A program made the position numbers and the translations under genes. From the NCBI GenBank assembly GCA_902551735.1, contig CACDEK010000005.1, positions 1 to 34,913 of the forward strand: a DNA stretch of 34,913 nucleotides, read 5' to 3'. Below the pieces are notes generated by a model. It was given only the letters and a program-made list of their open reading frames with translations. It ran no database searches and was not told where the DNA came from. The stretch's first letter is position 1; each line of letters starts with the position of its first letter. This DNA is from an uncultured Pelagibacteraceae bacterium. GTDB taxonomy: Bacteria > Pseudomonadota > Alphaproteobacteria > Pelagibacterales > Pelagibacteraceae. Shown in pieces: positions 18,307 through 26,904 of the stretch.

Positions 18307-18855
18307 GTGTTAAAATCAAAAATTAGAAAAAAAATTTTAAAAATTAGAGAAATTAGAAATAAGGGAAAGATAGATATTAAATTTGTAAAAATCTTTAATT
18401 TGTTAAGAAGTTTATGCAATGTAAATAAAAAAATTATTGGCGGATACTATCCAATAAATTTTGAAGTTGACGACTTGGAAATATTAAAACAATTTGAAAA
18501 AAAAAAAATAAAAATTGCTCTCCCCATTGTAAAAAATAATTTTAAAATGCAGTTTGTTAAATGTTCTTTAAACGAACCATTTAATATTAATCGGTTTGGA
18601 ATTCCAGAGCCTAACGAAGGAAAGATAGTTTATCCAGATATCCTATTAATACCATTGGTAGCTTTTGATAAAAAATTAAATAGACTAGGTTATGGCGCAG
18701 GTTTTTATGATAGAGCTATAATGTTATTAAAAAAAAAAAAAAATTTAATTACGATTGGTTTAGGATTTGATTTTCAAGAAGTAAATTTAATTCCAGTTTC
18801 TAAATATGATCAAAAATTAGATTTTATAGTTACTAATAAAAAAATTTTTAAATGA
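18307..18855 (+). CDS. 5-formyltetrahydrofolate cyclo-ligase (GTG start)
   Basis: GGYYPINFEVD, DILLIPLVAFDKKLNRLGYGAGFYDRAI. Confidence 0.9.
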   Translation: MLKSKIRKKILKIREIRNKGKIDIKFVKIFNLLRSLCNVNKKIIGGYYPINFEVDDLEILKQFEKKKIKIALPIVKNNFKMQFVKCSLNEPFNINRFGIPEPNEGKIVYPDILLIPLVAFDKKLNRLGYGAGFYDRAIMLLKKKKNLITIGLGFDFQEVNLIPVSKYDQKLDFIVTNKKIFK

Positions 18856-19658
18856 AAATTCTTTTTCTAGGAGATATTGTAGGAAATTCTGGGTGTGCTG
18901 CTGTAAGAAAATACTTACCAAAAAAAAAAGAAGAGCTAAAAATTGATTTTGTTATTGCAAATGGAGAAAATGCTGCAGAAAAAGGCTTAGGGATCACTGA
19001 ACAAATAACAAAAGATTTATTTGAGTCAGGAGTAAATGTAGTAACCACAGGCAATCACGTCTGGGATCAAAAAGAAACAATTAATTATATTGAGAAAGAA
19101 AACAGACTATTAAGACCTTTAAACCTAGACAAACTTTCTCCAGGAAAAGGTTTTGATATTTATCTTGCAAAAAATGGTTTGAAAGTTGGTGTATTAAATT
19201 TAATGGGCAATATTTTTATGAAAAAATGCGAAGATGTATTTGAGGTAGCTCAAGAATTTATAAAAAAAAATAAATTAAAAAAAGATTATGATATTTTGAT
19301 TGTTGACTTTCACGGTGAAATTACTAGCGAAAAAATGGCTATGGGACATTTTTTTGACGGACAAGCAACTTTTGTTGTTGGAACTCATACTCATGTTCCA
19401 ACTTCTGATATTATGATATTAAATAAAGGAACAGCATATCAAAGTGATGCAGGAATGTGTGGTGATTATAATTCAGTAATTGGAATGAACAAAGAAAACT
19501 CTTTAAATAGATTTTTAAAAAAAAAATATCAAAAACATTATCCAGCTGACGGTGAAGCGAGTTTGTGTGGCTCTATAATAGAATGTGATGAAGAAACTGG
19601 TCTTGCAAAAAATATTAAACAATTCATATATGGGGGAATTTTAAAAAATTCATTTTAA
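18852..19658 (+). CDS. TIGR00282 / YmdB-like metallophosphoesterase
   Basis: MKILFLGDIVGNSGCAAVRKYLP, IANGENAAEKGLGIT, VTTGNHVWDQKE, VDFHGEITSEKMAMGH, VGTHTHVPTSD. Confidence 0.92.
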   Translation: MKILFLGDIVGNSGCAAVRKYLPKKKEELKIDFVIANGENAAEKGLGITEQITKDLFESGVNVVTTGNHVWDQKETINYIEKENRLLRPLNLDKLSPGKGFDIYLAKNGLKVGVLNLMGNIFMKKCEDVFEVAQEFIKKNKLKKDYDILIVDFHGEITSEKMAMGHFFDGQATFVVGTHTHVPTSDIMILNKGTAYQSDAGMCGDYNSVIGMNKENSLNRFLKKKYQKHYPADGEASLCGSIIECDEETGLAKNIKQFIYGGILKNSF

Positions 19659-19662
19659 AATT

Positions 19663-20391
19663 ATGGCTGGACATTCTCACTGGGCAGGAATTAAACATAA
19701 AAAGGGAAGAGTTGACAAATTAAGATCTAACCTTTTTTCAAAACTTTCTAGAGAAATTACTGTAGCTGCTAAATTGGGGGATAAAGATCCTGACATGAAT
19801 GCAAGGTTAAGATCGGCAATGCAGGCTGCAAGATCTGCAAATATGCCAAAAGAAAATATTGAAAGAGCAATTGCTAAATCATCTACGAACGTAAATGAAA
19901 AATTTGAAAATTTAAGATATGAAGGTTTTGGACCTGATAAAATTGCAGTAATAGTGGAAACTTTAACAGATAACAGAAATAGGACTGCTTCTAATATTAG
20001 AACTATTTTTCACAAGTATGGCGGTACTCTTGGAACGCTTGGTTCAGCTTCTCACAATTTCAATCAAATTGGCACTATAAAAATTGATAAGAAAGAAGTA
20101 TCTGAAGATGAAATATTTGAACTTGCAATTGATTCCGGCGCCAACGAATGTCTCTCAAATGAAAAATTTCATGAAATACAGTGTGCAAAGAATGAAATTT
20201 ATAATGTTAAAAAAAAAATTGAAAAAAAAATTCAAAATTTTATTTCAACCCAATTAGAATGGAAACCATTAAATAGAGTAGAGATTAGTCAAGCAAAAAT
20301 AGAAACAACAGGTGAATTTATTTATGCATTAGAAAATGACGATGATGTTCAAAAAGTATATACAAACTTAAAAGATGGAAATTTTTTATGA
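19663..20391 (+). CDS. YebC/PmpR family regulator
   Basis: MAGHSHWAGIKHKKGRVDKLRSNLFSKLSREITVAAKLG, ARLRSAMQAARSANMPKENIERAI. Confidence 0.95.
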   Translation: MAGHSHWAGIKHKKGRVDKLRSNLFSKLSREITVAAKLGDKDPDMNARLRSAMQAARSANMPKENIERAIAKSSTNVNEKFENLRYEGFGPDKIAVIVETLTDNRNRTASNIRTIFHKYGGTLGTLGSASHNFNQIGTIKIDKKEVSEDEIFELAIDSGANECLSNEKFHEIQCAKNEIYNVKKKIEKKIQNFISTQLEWKPLNRVEISQAKIETTGEFIYALENDDDVQKVYTNLKDGNFL

Positions 20392-20882
20392 TTATAATAG
20401 GAATTGATCCAGGAATTTCTGGATCGATTTGTTTTTTTGAAGACGGAAAAATAATTGATATTATTGAAATGCCAGTTATGTCTGATGGGAAAAAAAACAA
20501 AAGACAAGTTAATGGTGCTCAAATTTACAATGAAATTTCTTCAAGAATTAAAAACTATAATAATAAAGACATTAAAGTAGTAATCGAACAAGTTTCAGCT
20601 ATGCCAGGACAAGGAGTAACTAGCATGTTTAATTTTGGACAATCTTTTGGTGTTTTAAAGGGAATTTGTTCTGCTATGCAGATCCCAATGTATTTTGTCA
20701 GACCAGCGAAATGGAAAAAATACTTTAATCTTATTAATTCCCAAAAAGATGCAAGCCGGACAAAGGCTATACAGATTTTTCCTTATATTTCGTCACAATT
20801 ATCAAAAAAAAAAGATGCAAATAAAGCCGATGCTATCTTATTAGCCAGTTTTTTCTTTGAAACTTATAAATCTAGCGAATAG
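20388..20882 (+). CDS. RuvC-like Holliday junction resolvase, phage/organelle-like subtype
   Basis: IIIGIDPGISGSICFF, VVIEQVSAMPGQGVTSMFNFGQSFGVLKGI, RPAKWKKYFNL, KADAILLASFFFE: RNase H-fold acidic motifs. Follows yebC, as canonical ruvC does. Confidence 0.78.
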   Translation: MIIIGIDPGISGSICFFEDGKIIDIIEMPVMSDGKKNKRQVNGAQIYNEISSRIKNYNNKDIKVVIEQVSAMPGQGVTSMFNFGQSFGVLKGICSAMQIPMYFVRPAKWKKYFNLINSQKDASRTKAIQIFPYISSQLSKKKDANKADAILLASFFFETYKSSE

Positions 20883-20935
20883 TTATTTAATTATATAGTC
20901 AAATTCATGACACATTTTAGTGTGAACTATCTTTA

Positions 20936-21610
20936 ATGGAAGCAGATATATCTACTCAAGCAGTTAGTTTGGCTAGTAGCACAGATTTTTCAATAATAAG
21001 CTTGTTTGCTAGAGCCGATATTATTGTAAAAAGTGTAATAGTGATTTTAATATTAAGTTCAATTTACTCTTGGGCTATTATTTTTGAAAAAATAAGGATG
21101 TTCAAAAGAATAAATAATAGTACTGAAGAATTTGAAAATAAATTTTGGAAATCAAAGTCAGCTGAAACTTTTTATAATAACTTACCAGGAACTTTTGAAG
21201 ATCCAATGGCAAGTATTTTTAGAAATTCAATGGAAGTAATGTTAAAGTCTAGAAAAAGTTCAAATTTAAATGAAAAAATGTCAACTATGTTAGAAATTAA
21301 TATAGAACAGCAGATGGAAAAAATAGAAAAAAGCTATACCTTCCTTGCAACAGTTGGATCAACCGCTCCTTTTATAGGTTTATTCGGAACAGTTTGGGGT
21401 ATTATGAATTCTTTTCAATCAATTGCAATTTCAAGAAATACTAGCTTGGCTATAGTTGCTCCAGGAATTGCCGAAGCCTTGTTTGCAACAGCTCTTGGTC
21501 TTTTAGCAGCTATCCCTGCAGTTGTCGCATATAATAAATTTAATAATGATTCAAAAAAATATTCTAAAAAACTTGAAAATTTTTCAAAAAGGTTTTTATC
21601 AATAATTTAA
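20936..21610 (+). CDS. tolQ: Tol-Pal system protein TolQ
   Basis: Three hydrophobic segments; TVGSTAPFIGLFGTVWGIMNSFQSIA, APGIAEALFATALGLLAAIPAVVAYNKF. Confidence 0.96.
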   Translation: MEADISTQAVSLASSTDFSIISLFARADIIVKSVIVILILSSIYSWAIIFEKIRMFKRINNSTEEFENKFWKSKSAETFYNNLPGTFEDPMASIFRNSMEVMLKSRKSSNLNEKMSTMLEINIEQQMEKIEKSYTFLATVGSTAPFIGLFGTVWGIMNSFQSIAISRNTSLAIVAPGIAEALFATALGLLAAIPAVVAYNKFNNDSKKYSKKLENFSKRFLSII

Positions 21611-21611
21611 A

Positions 21612-22028
21612 ATGGCTTTCAAAATAAAACGTTCATCAAGAGAACCTATGAGCGAGATAAATGTAACACCTTTTGTTGATGTAATGTTGGTTTTATTAAT
21701 TATATTTATGGTTACTGCCCCACTTTTAACCGTTGGAGTCCAAGTTGATTTGCCGGAAAGTTCAGCTGACTCACTTCCTGAAGAACAGGAACCTTTAACT
21801 TTAACAATAAATGCAAAAGGTGAAATTTTTATACAAGAATCTAAAGTTGACTATGAAAAAATTATTGCAAAGATATTAGCTGTTTCAAAAAATAGAACTG
21901 ATACAAGAATTTATGTTAGAGGGGATAAAACAATAAATTATGGAAGAGTTTTGGAAATAATGGGAATGCTGTCTGGATCAGGTTTTACTAAAGTTGCTTT
22001 AATTTCCGAACCTTATAAAGAAAGATAA
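21612..22028 (+). CDS. tolR: Tol-Pal system protein TolR
   Basis: MSEINVTPFVDVMLVLLIIFMVTAPLLTVGVQVDLP. Confidence 0.95.
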   Translation: MAFKIKRSSREPMSEINVTPFVDVMLVLLIIFMVTAPLLTVGVQVDLPESSADSLPEEQEPLTLTINAKGEIFIQESKVDYEKIIAKILAVSKNRTDTRIYVRGDKTINYGRVLEIMGMLSGSGFTKVALISEPYKER

Positions 22029-22035
22029 TTGAAAA

Positions 22036-22848
22036 GTGTATAAAAGCATCTTTATTTCAACGGGTTTTCATTTTATTATAATTATTGTTGCAACAATAAG
22101 TTTGCCTTTTTTAGCTAAGACACCAATAGATCTACCACCTTTAGTTTCTATTGAATTAATACAAATCACCGATAAAACTAGTATTCCTTTTGCTCCAAAA
22201 GCAAAAAAAATAATAGAAAAAATTAAAAAAAAGGAAAAAGAAAGAGTTGTTTCTGAACAAGCTCCACCAAAAAAAATAAAAAAAGAAAAACCCGAGGCTG
22301 TTCCTTTGCCAGATAAAAAAATCGAAGAAATTAAAAAAATTAAGGAAAAAAAGCAGAATCCAGAGAAAATAGATACTGAAGTTAAACAAGTTTCAGAATT
22401 TGAAAAAAAAGAAATTTTTGACCCTAATAGTATTGCAGCACTAATTGATAAATCAAAAGAGAATATTGCAGAAACAACTAAGAAAACAAATAAAGTTACC
22501 CAATCGCAAGATAAAAATGTCGAACTAAATGGATTATCTTTGAGTGAAGAAGATGCATTAAAAGCTCAAATTTTTGGCTGTTGGAGCATTCCTTTAGGTT
22601 TGCCGTTTAATGAAAATTTGTTGGTTAGAATAAAATTAAAGTTAAAACCAGATGGCTACGTTATAAAGTCAGAGATATTAGACCACGAGAGAATGAATAG
22701 ACCTGGACAAGGATTTTATAAAGTGTTGGCAGAAAGCGCCCTAAGAGCTATAAGACTTTGTCAACCACTAAGGGTACCAACAACAGGCTACGAAAGATGG
22801 AAAGATTTACAGTTAAACTTTGACGCTGGCGAAATGTTAGGAGGATGA
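22036..22848 (+). CDS. tolA: TolA-like energy transducer
   Basis: N-terminal TM, Lys/Glu-rich central domain, C-terminal domain ([29 protein letters not shown]); lies between tolR and tolB. GTG start. Confidence 0.85.
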   Translation: MYKSIFISTGFHFIIIIVATISLPFLAKTPIDLPPLVSIELIQITDKTSIPFAPKAKKIIEKIKKKEKERVVSEQAPPKKIKKEKPEAVPLPDKKIEEIKKIKEKKQNPEKIDTEVKQVSEFEKKEIFDPNSIAALIDKSKENIAETTKKTNKVTQSQDKNVELNGLSLSEEDALKAQIFGCWSIPLGLPFNENLLVRIKLKLKPDGYVIKSEILDHERMNRPGQGFYKVLAESALRAIRLCQPLRVPTTGYERWKDLQLNFDAGEMLGG

Positions 22849-22852
22849 TATT

Positions 22853-24193
22853 TTGAAATTTTTTAAAATAATTATATTAACAATTTTTTTTCAATCACAG
22901 GCTTATGCCTTAATTGAAGTTGATATAACTAGGGGTAATTTAAATCCACTTCCTATAGCTGTTTCTCCACTATTTTCTAACAATGATTCAAATGTTAAAT
23001 TTGAAAAAATTGTTAAAGTTAATAATGTTGGTCATGAAATATCAAAAATTGTCGAAAATAATTTAAGACAAACAGGACTCTTTAATCCTTTAGAAAAAGA
23101 TGCTTTTTTACAAGAATCTGAAATTGCACACTTAAAACCAAGATTTGAAGATTGGAATTTAATAAAAGCTCAAGCATTAATTACAGGAAAAGTAGAAATT
23201 AAAGATGAAAAATTAAGAGTTGAATTTAGACTGTGGGATGTTTTGGCTGCAAAAGAGATGCTTGCTTTGGCCTTTACAACTGTTCCGACTAACTGGAGAA
23301 GAGTAGGTCATATTATTACAGATAAAATTTATGAACGTTTAACAGGAGAGAAAGGGTATTTTGATACTAGGATAATTTATGTTGCGGAAGAAGGTCCAAA
23401 GACTCAAAGAATTAAAAAACTAGCAATCATGGACCAAGATGGATTTAATGTAAAATATTTGACATTAGGAAATGAGTTAGTTTTGACGCCTAGATTTAAT
23501 CCTACCAACCAAATGATAACTTATCTTTCTTATTTTAGAAATTTACCAAGAGTATATCTTTTGGATATTGAAACTGGTGTTCAAGAAGTTGTAGGAGATT
23601 TTCCTGGAATGACTTTTGCGCCAAGATTCTCACCAGATGGAAAAAAAATAATAATGAGTTTTGCTACAGGTGGTAATTCCGATATCTATACAATGGATTT
23701 AGAAAATAGAATTGTAGAACGTATAACTAATCATCCATCTATTGATACTTCTCCCTCATACTCACCTGATGGTAAATTTATTTGTTTTAATTCAGATAGA
23801 AGTGGATACCAGCAAATTTATGTTATGAAAAATGACGGTTCAAATGTAAAAAGAATTTCATTCGGAAAAGGTTTATATGGGACTCCTGTTTGGTCTCCTA
23901 GAGGTGATTTAATCGCATTTACAAAATTACACAAAGGAAAATTTTATATTGGGGTAATGAGAACAGATGGGTCTGGAGAAAGGCTTTTAACAGAAAATTT
24001 TTATCAAGAAGCACCTTCCTGGTCACCAAATGGTAGAGTTTTGATTTTTTATAGAGAAACAGAAACAAATGAAAAAGGGGAAGGTTTTTCTGCAAAATTA
24101 TGGTCTATTGACTTAACAGGGTATAACGAAAGGCAAGTTCCTACGAAAACCGACGCTTCAGACCCATCATGGTCGTCTTTATTAAGCAATTAA
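22853..24193 (+). CDS. tolB: Tol-Pal system beta-propeller protein TolB
   Basis: Repeated blades [11 protein letters not shown] / [19 protein letters not shown] / [14 protein letters not shown] / [13 protein letters not shown]. Confidence 0.96.
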   Translation: MKFFKIIILTIFFQSQAYALIEVDITRGNLNPLPIAVSPLFSNNDSNVKFEKIVKVNNVGHEISKIVENNLRQTGLFNPLEKDAFLQESEIAHLKPRFEDWNLIKAQALITGKVEIKDEKLRVEFRLWDVLAAKEMLALAFTTVPTNWRRVGHIITDKIYERLTGEKGYFDTRIIYVAEEGPKTQRIKKLAIMDQDGFNVKYLTLGNELVLTPRFNPTNQMITYLSYFRNLPRVYLLDIETGVQEVVGDFPGMTFAPRFSPDGKKIIMSFATGGNSDIYTMDLENRIVERITNHPSIDTSPSYSPDGKFICFNSDRSGYQQIYVMKNDGSNVKRISFGKGLYGTPVWSPRGDLIAFTKLHKGKFYIGVMRTDGSGERLLTENFYQEAPSWSPNGRVLIFYRETETNEKGEGFSAKLWSIDLTGYNERQVPTKTDASDPSWSSLLSN

Positions 24194-24272
24194 TGTTAAA
24201 TTTCTTGATTTTTTAACTTGAAAGATCTAACTAGTTGTGAAAAAGTATTATATTCAATTTTAAGGAGCTCTA

Positions 24273-24761
24273 ATGATTTTGAACAAAATTTTAAAAAATA
24301 CACTTTTAATAGTTGCAACATGTCTGATTTTGTCAGCTTGTGCGAGTACTAAAAAAGTAAGTGATATAGGTGGGCAGATAAAAGACGATGTTTATGTAGG
24401 CGAAGATACAGTGGAATACTTGGCTTCTGGTGTTCCAGATAGAGTATTTTTTGCAACTAATGAGTCAGTTTTAACAACTCGTTCTAGAGATACACTTAGA
24501 AAACAAGCAACATGGTTAAGAGAGAATCCGAATATTAGCATTGTAATCGAAGGACATGCTGATGAAAGAGGTACAAGAGAATATAACTTAGCTCTAGGAG
24601 AAAGAAGAGCGAATGCTGCAAAAGACTATTTAATGACTTATGGAGTATCTGCGGATAGAATTTCTGTAATTAGTTATGGAAAAGAAAGACCTGTGGACTC
24701 AGGCTCTAATCCATTAGCTTGGTCTAAAAATAGAAGATCAGTTAGTGTTAAAGCTAATTAA
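24273..24761 (+). CDS. pal: Peptidoglycan-associated lipoprotein Pal
   Basis: Lipobox LILSACAS; OmpA-like IVIEGHADERGTREYNLALGERRANAAKDYL; SD AAGGAG upstream. Confidence 0.96.
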   Translation: MILNKILKNTLLIVATCLILSACASTKKVSDIGGQIKDDVYVGEDTVEYLASGVPDRVFFATNESVLTTRSRDTLRKQATWLRENPNISIVIEGHADERGTREYNLALGERRANAAKDYLMTYGVSADRISVISYGKERPVDSGSNPLAWSKNRRSVSVKAN

Positions 24762-24783
24762 ACTATTATTTTATTAAAAAATT

Positions 24784-24821
24784 AAAGACCCTCATATGAA
24801 TATATGTAGGGTCTTTTTTTT
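24784..24821 (+). terminator. Rho-independent terminator downstream of pal
   Basis: AAAGACCCTCATAT-GAAT-ATATGTAGGGTCTTTTTTTT: 9-bp lower stem, 1-nt bulge, 5-bp upper stem, GAAT loop, T-run. Confidence 0.9.
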
Positions 24822-24848
24822 GCCATCATTATCGTTAGAAATATTTGA

Positions 24849-25835
24849 ATGTATATTGTTAGAAGAAAAATATTATCTTTATTTTTAATTTTGATATTTA
24901 TATTTTTTTTTCAAAATTCTTACTCACAGGATAAAGATATTATGGAAATTTTAAAAATAATTCAAAAAGACATAAAAACTTTAGAAAAAGCCGTTTATTC
25001 TGATTTTGAATCTTCCTCATCAACTGTTGCCACGGATTTTGATCAAAATACTGAAGATGTATTAACTCGCCATTTATTAAAATTGTCAGAACTAGAAAAT
25101 CAATTCAATGCATTAACTAATAAATTTGAAGAAATAAATTTTAAATTAGATAAACTTTCAACGAGATTGTCAAAGGTTCAAGCTGACAACCAATTAAGAT
25201 TTCAACAACTTGAAAATATAAATGTTAATAATATTGATCAAAATAAAGTAGTTGTATTAGATCAAGAAGCAACTAAAGATAAAATTTTGCCAGGAACTTC
25301 AGAACCACAAGACATAGGTGAAATATCATATAAAGATACATTGACTAATGATGAATCGCAAAAAACTCAATCAATAGAAACTACCCAATCTGTTGTCTCA
25401 GAAATAGTCGAATCTGAAGAAAGAATATTGCCAGATGAAAATCCAGAAAAACAATATGAGTTTGCTTCTAGTTTGTTAAAAGTTGGTGATTATAATACAG
25501 CAGAAAGAGCCTTTTTAGAATTTATTAAATTTAATCCAGAACATAATCTAGCAGGCAATGCTCAATATTGGTATGCAGAAACTTTTAGAATTAGACAACT
25601 TTATACTGATGCTGCATCAGCGTATTTAGAAGGTTATCAAAAATATCCAAAAAGCAGTAAGGCTCCTATAAATTTACTAAAACTTGGCGTATCAATGGTT
25701 CAAATAGGGGAAAAGGAAGAAGGTTGCAGAATGATTACTGGAGTTAAAGAACAATATCCAAAAGCAAATCAATCTGTTCTTCAAAAAGCAAAATATGAAG
25801 AAAAAAAGTTTGGTTGCAAAAAAAATAATACATAA
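24849..25835 (+). CDS. cpoB: Tol-Pal system protein CpoB/YbgF
   Basis: Signal-peptide-like N-terminus, coiled-coil, TPR-like C-terminus (KQYEFASSLLKVGDYNTAERAFLEFIKFNPEHNLAGNAQYWYAET). Confidence 0.88.
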   Translation: MYIVRRKILSLFLILIFIFFFQNSYSQDKDIMEILKIIQKDIKTLEKAVYSDFESSSSTVATDFDQNTEDVLTRHLLKLSELENQFNALTNKFEEINFKLDKLSTRLSKVQADNQLRFQQLENINVNNIDQNKVVVLDQEATKDKILPGTSEPQDIGEISYKDTLTNDESQKTQSIETTQSVVSEIVESEERILPDENPEKQYEFASSLLKVGDYNTAERAFLEFIKFNPEHNLAGNAQYWYAETFRIRQLYTDAASAYLEGYQKYPKSSKAPINLLKLGVSMVQIGEKEEGCRMITGVKEQYPKANQSVLQKAKYEEKKFGCKKNNT

Positions 25836-26838
25836 TTATCTTCTAAAGCATTTAAATAATAATAGAGTTAAAAAAGTATTTAATGGCTATAAAAATCAAT
25901 TAGATGAACTAATTAACAAAAAAACTTCAATTGGTGTTGCGATTTCTGGAGGACCTGACAGCATGGCTTTAGCATTTTTAACAAAATGTTATTGTTTAAA
26001 AAATAATTCAAATTCGAAATTTTTTTTAGTAGATCATAAAATGAGAAAAGAGTCTTCCAAAGAGGCAAAGAATGTTAAGAAAATATTAAATAAATTTGAC
26101 ATAAATTGTAAAATTTTAAAATGGAAAGGAAGCAAACCTGTTTCAAATATCCAGGGTATTGCAAGAAATAAAAGATATGAGCTTTTAAAAAATTCTTGTA
26201 AAAAATTGAATATAAATCATCTTTTGGTTGGTCACCATATTGACGATCTGTATGAAAATTTTTTTATTAGACTTTTACGAGGAAGCGGACTCAAAGGATT
26301 ATCATCTTTTGGTGAAATGATTAGAGATGAAGATAATTTTTATATATTAAGACCTTTAATTAAATTTCAAAAAAAAGAATTAATTTATATTTCCAAGCTT
26401 GTATTTAAATTTTCTGTATCAGATCCAAGCAATGAAAATTTTATTTTTCTAAGAACTAGAATAAGAAAGCTCATTAATGAATTGAGAAAGGAAGGCCTTG
26501 ATAATAAAAAATTAAATTTAACAATAAAAAATCTTAAAATTGCAAATGAATCAATAAATTATTATGTAAAAAGAAATTTTAAACTAAATACGAAATTAAA
26601 TGAAAATAAAAATATGTTTATTTTAAGTAATAATTTTTTTAAACAGTCTGATGAGGTAATTTTTAGAAGCATGTCTGCAGTCTTAAAAAAAATTAGTGGT
26701 AAATATTACTCACCAAGAGGAAAAAGCATTTATGATTCTATTTTAAGAATGAAATTGAAAAATTTTAAAAAATTTACCCTAGGAGGCTGTTTTGTAGAAA
26801 AAGTTAGCGAAACAGTGTTTATTACAAGGGAAAAATAG
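25795..26838 (+). CDS. tilS: tRNA(Ile)-lysidine synthase TilS
   Basis: PP-loop SGGPDSMALAFL, LLVGHHIDDLYENFFIRLLRGSGLKGL. 41-nt overlap with cpoB as called. Confidence 0.88.
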   Translation: MKKKSLVAKKIIHNYLLKHLNNNRVKKVFNGYKNQLDELINKKTSIGVAISGGPDSMALAFLTKCYCLKNNSNSKFFLVDHKMRKESSKEAKNVKKILNKFDINCKILKWKGSKPVSNIQGIARNKRYELLKNSCKKLNINHLLVGHHIDDLYENFFIRLLRGSGLKGLSSFGEMIRDEDNFYILRPLIKFQKKELIYISKLVFKFSVSDPSNENFIFLRTRIRKLINELRKEGLDNKKLNLTIKNLKIANESINYYVKRNFKLNTKLNENKNMFILSNNFFKQSDEVIFRSMSAVLKKISGKYYSPRGKSIYDSILRMKLKNFKKFTLGGCFVEKVSETVFITREK

Positions 26839-26869
26839 AGAGAATTTATATAATTAGGTTAATTTGACA

Positions 26870-26899
26870 CTTGTTTAATTAATAATAATTCTTATCTTA
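26870..26899 (+). promoter_or_regulatory. Candidate sigma-32 (heat-shock) promoter for ftsH
   Basis: CTTG (26870-26873) - N17 - CTTATCTTA (from 26891), matching alphaproteobacterial CTTG-N17/18-CYTATNT. A sigma-70-type TTGACA lies at 26864-26869. Confidence 0.5.
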
Positions 26900-26904
26900 A
26901 ACTT

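Noticed and set aside
18848-19054. 68-aa minus ORF overlapping the start of the TIGR00282 gene
   Set aside because: Antisense shadow of a conserved gene start; no motif.
22156-22389. Phe-rich antisense ORF within tolA
   Set aside because: Reverse complement of the Lys-rich (AAA) TolA linker; no protein evidence.
24194-24216. GTTAAA...TTTAAC dyad between tolB and pal
   Set aside because: Weak AT-only stem with a long loop; not a convincing terminator or operator.
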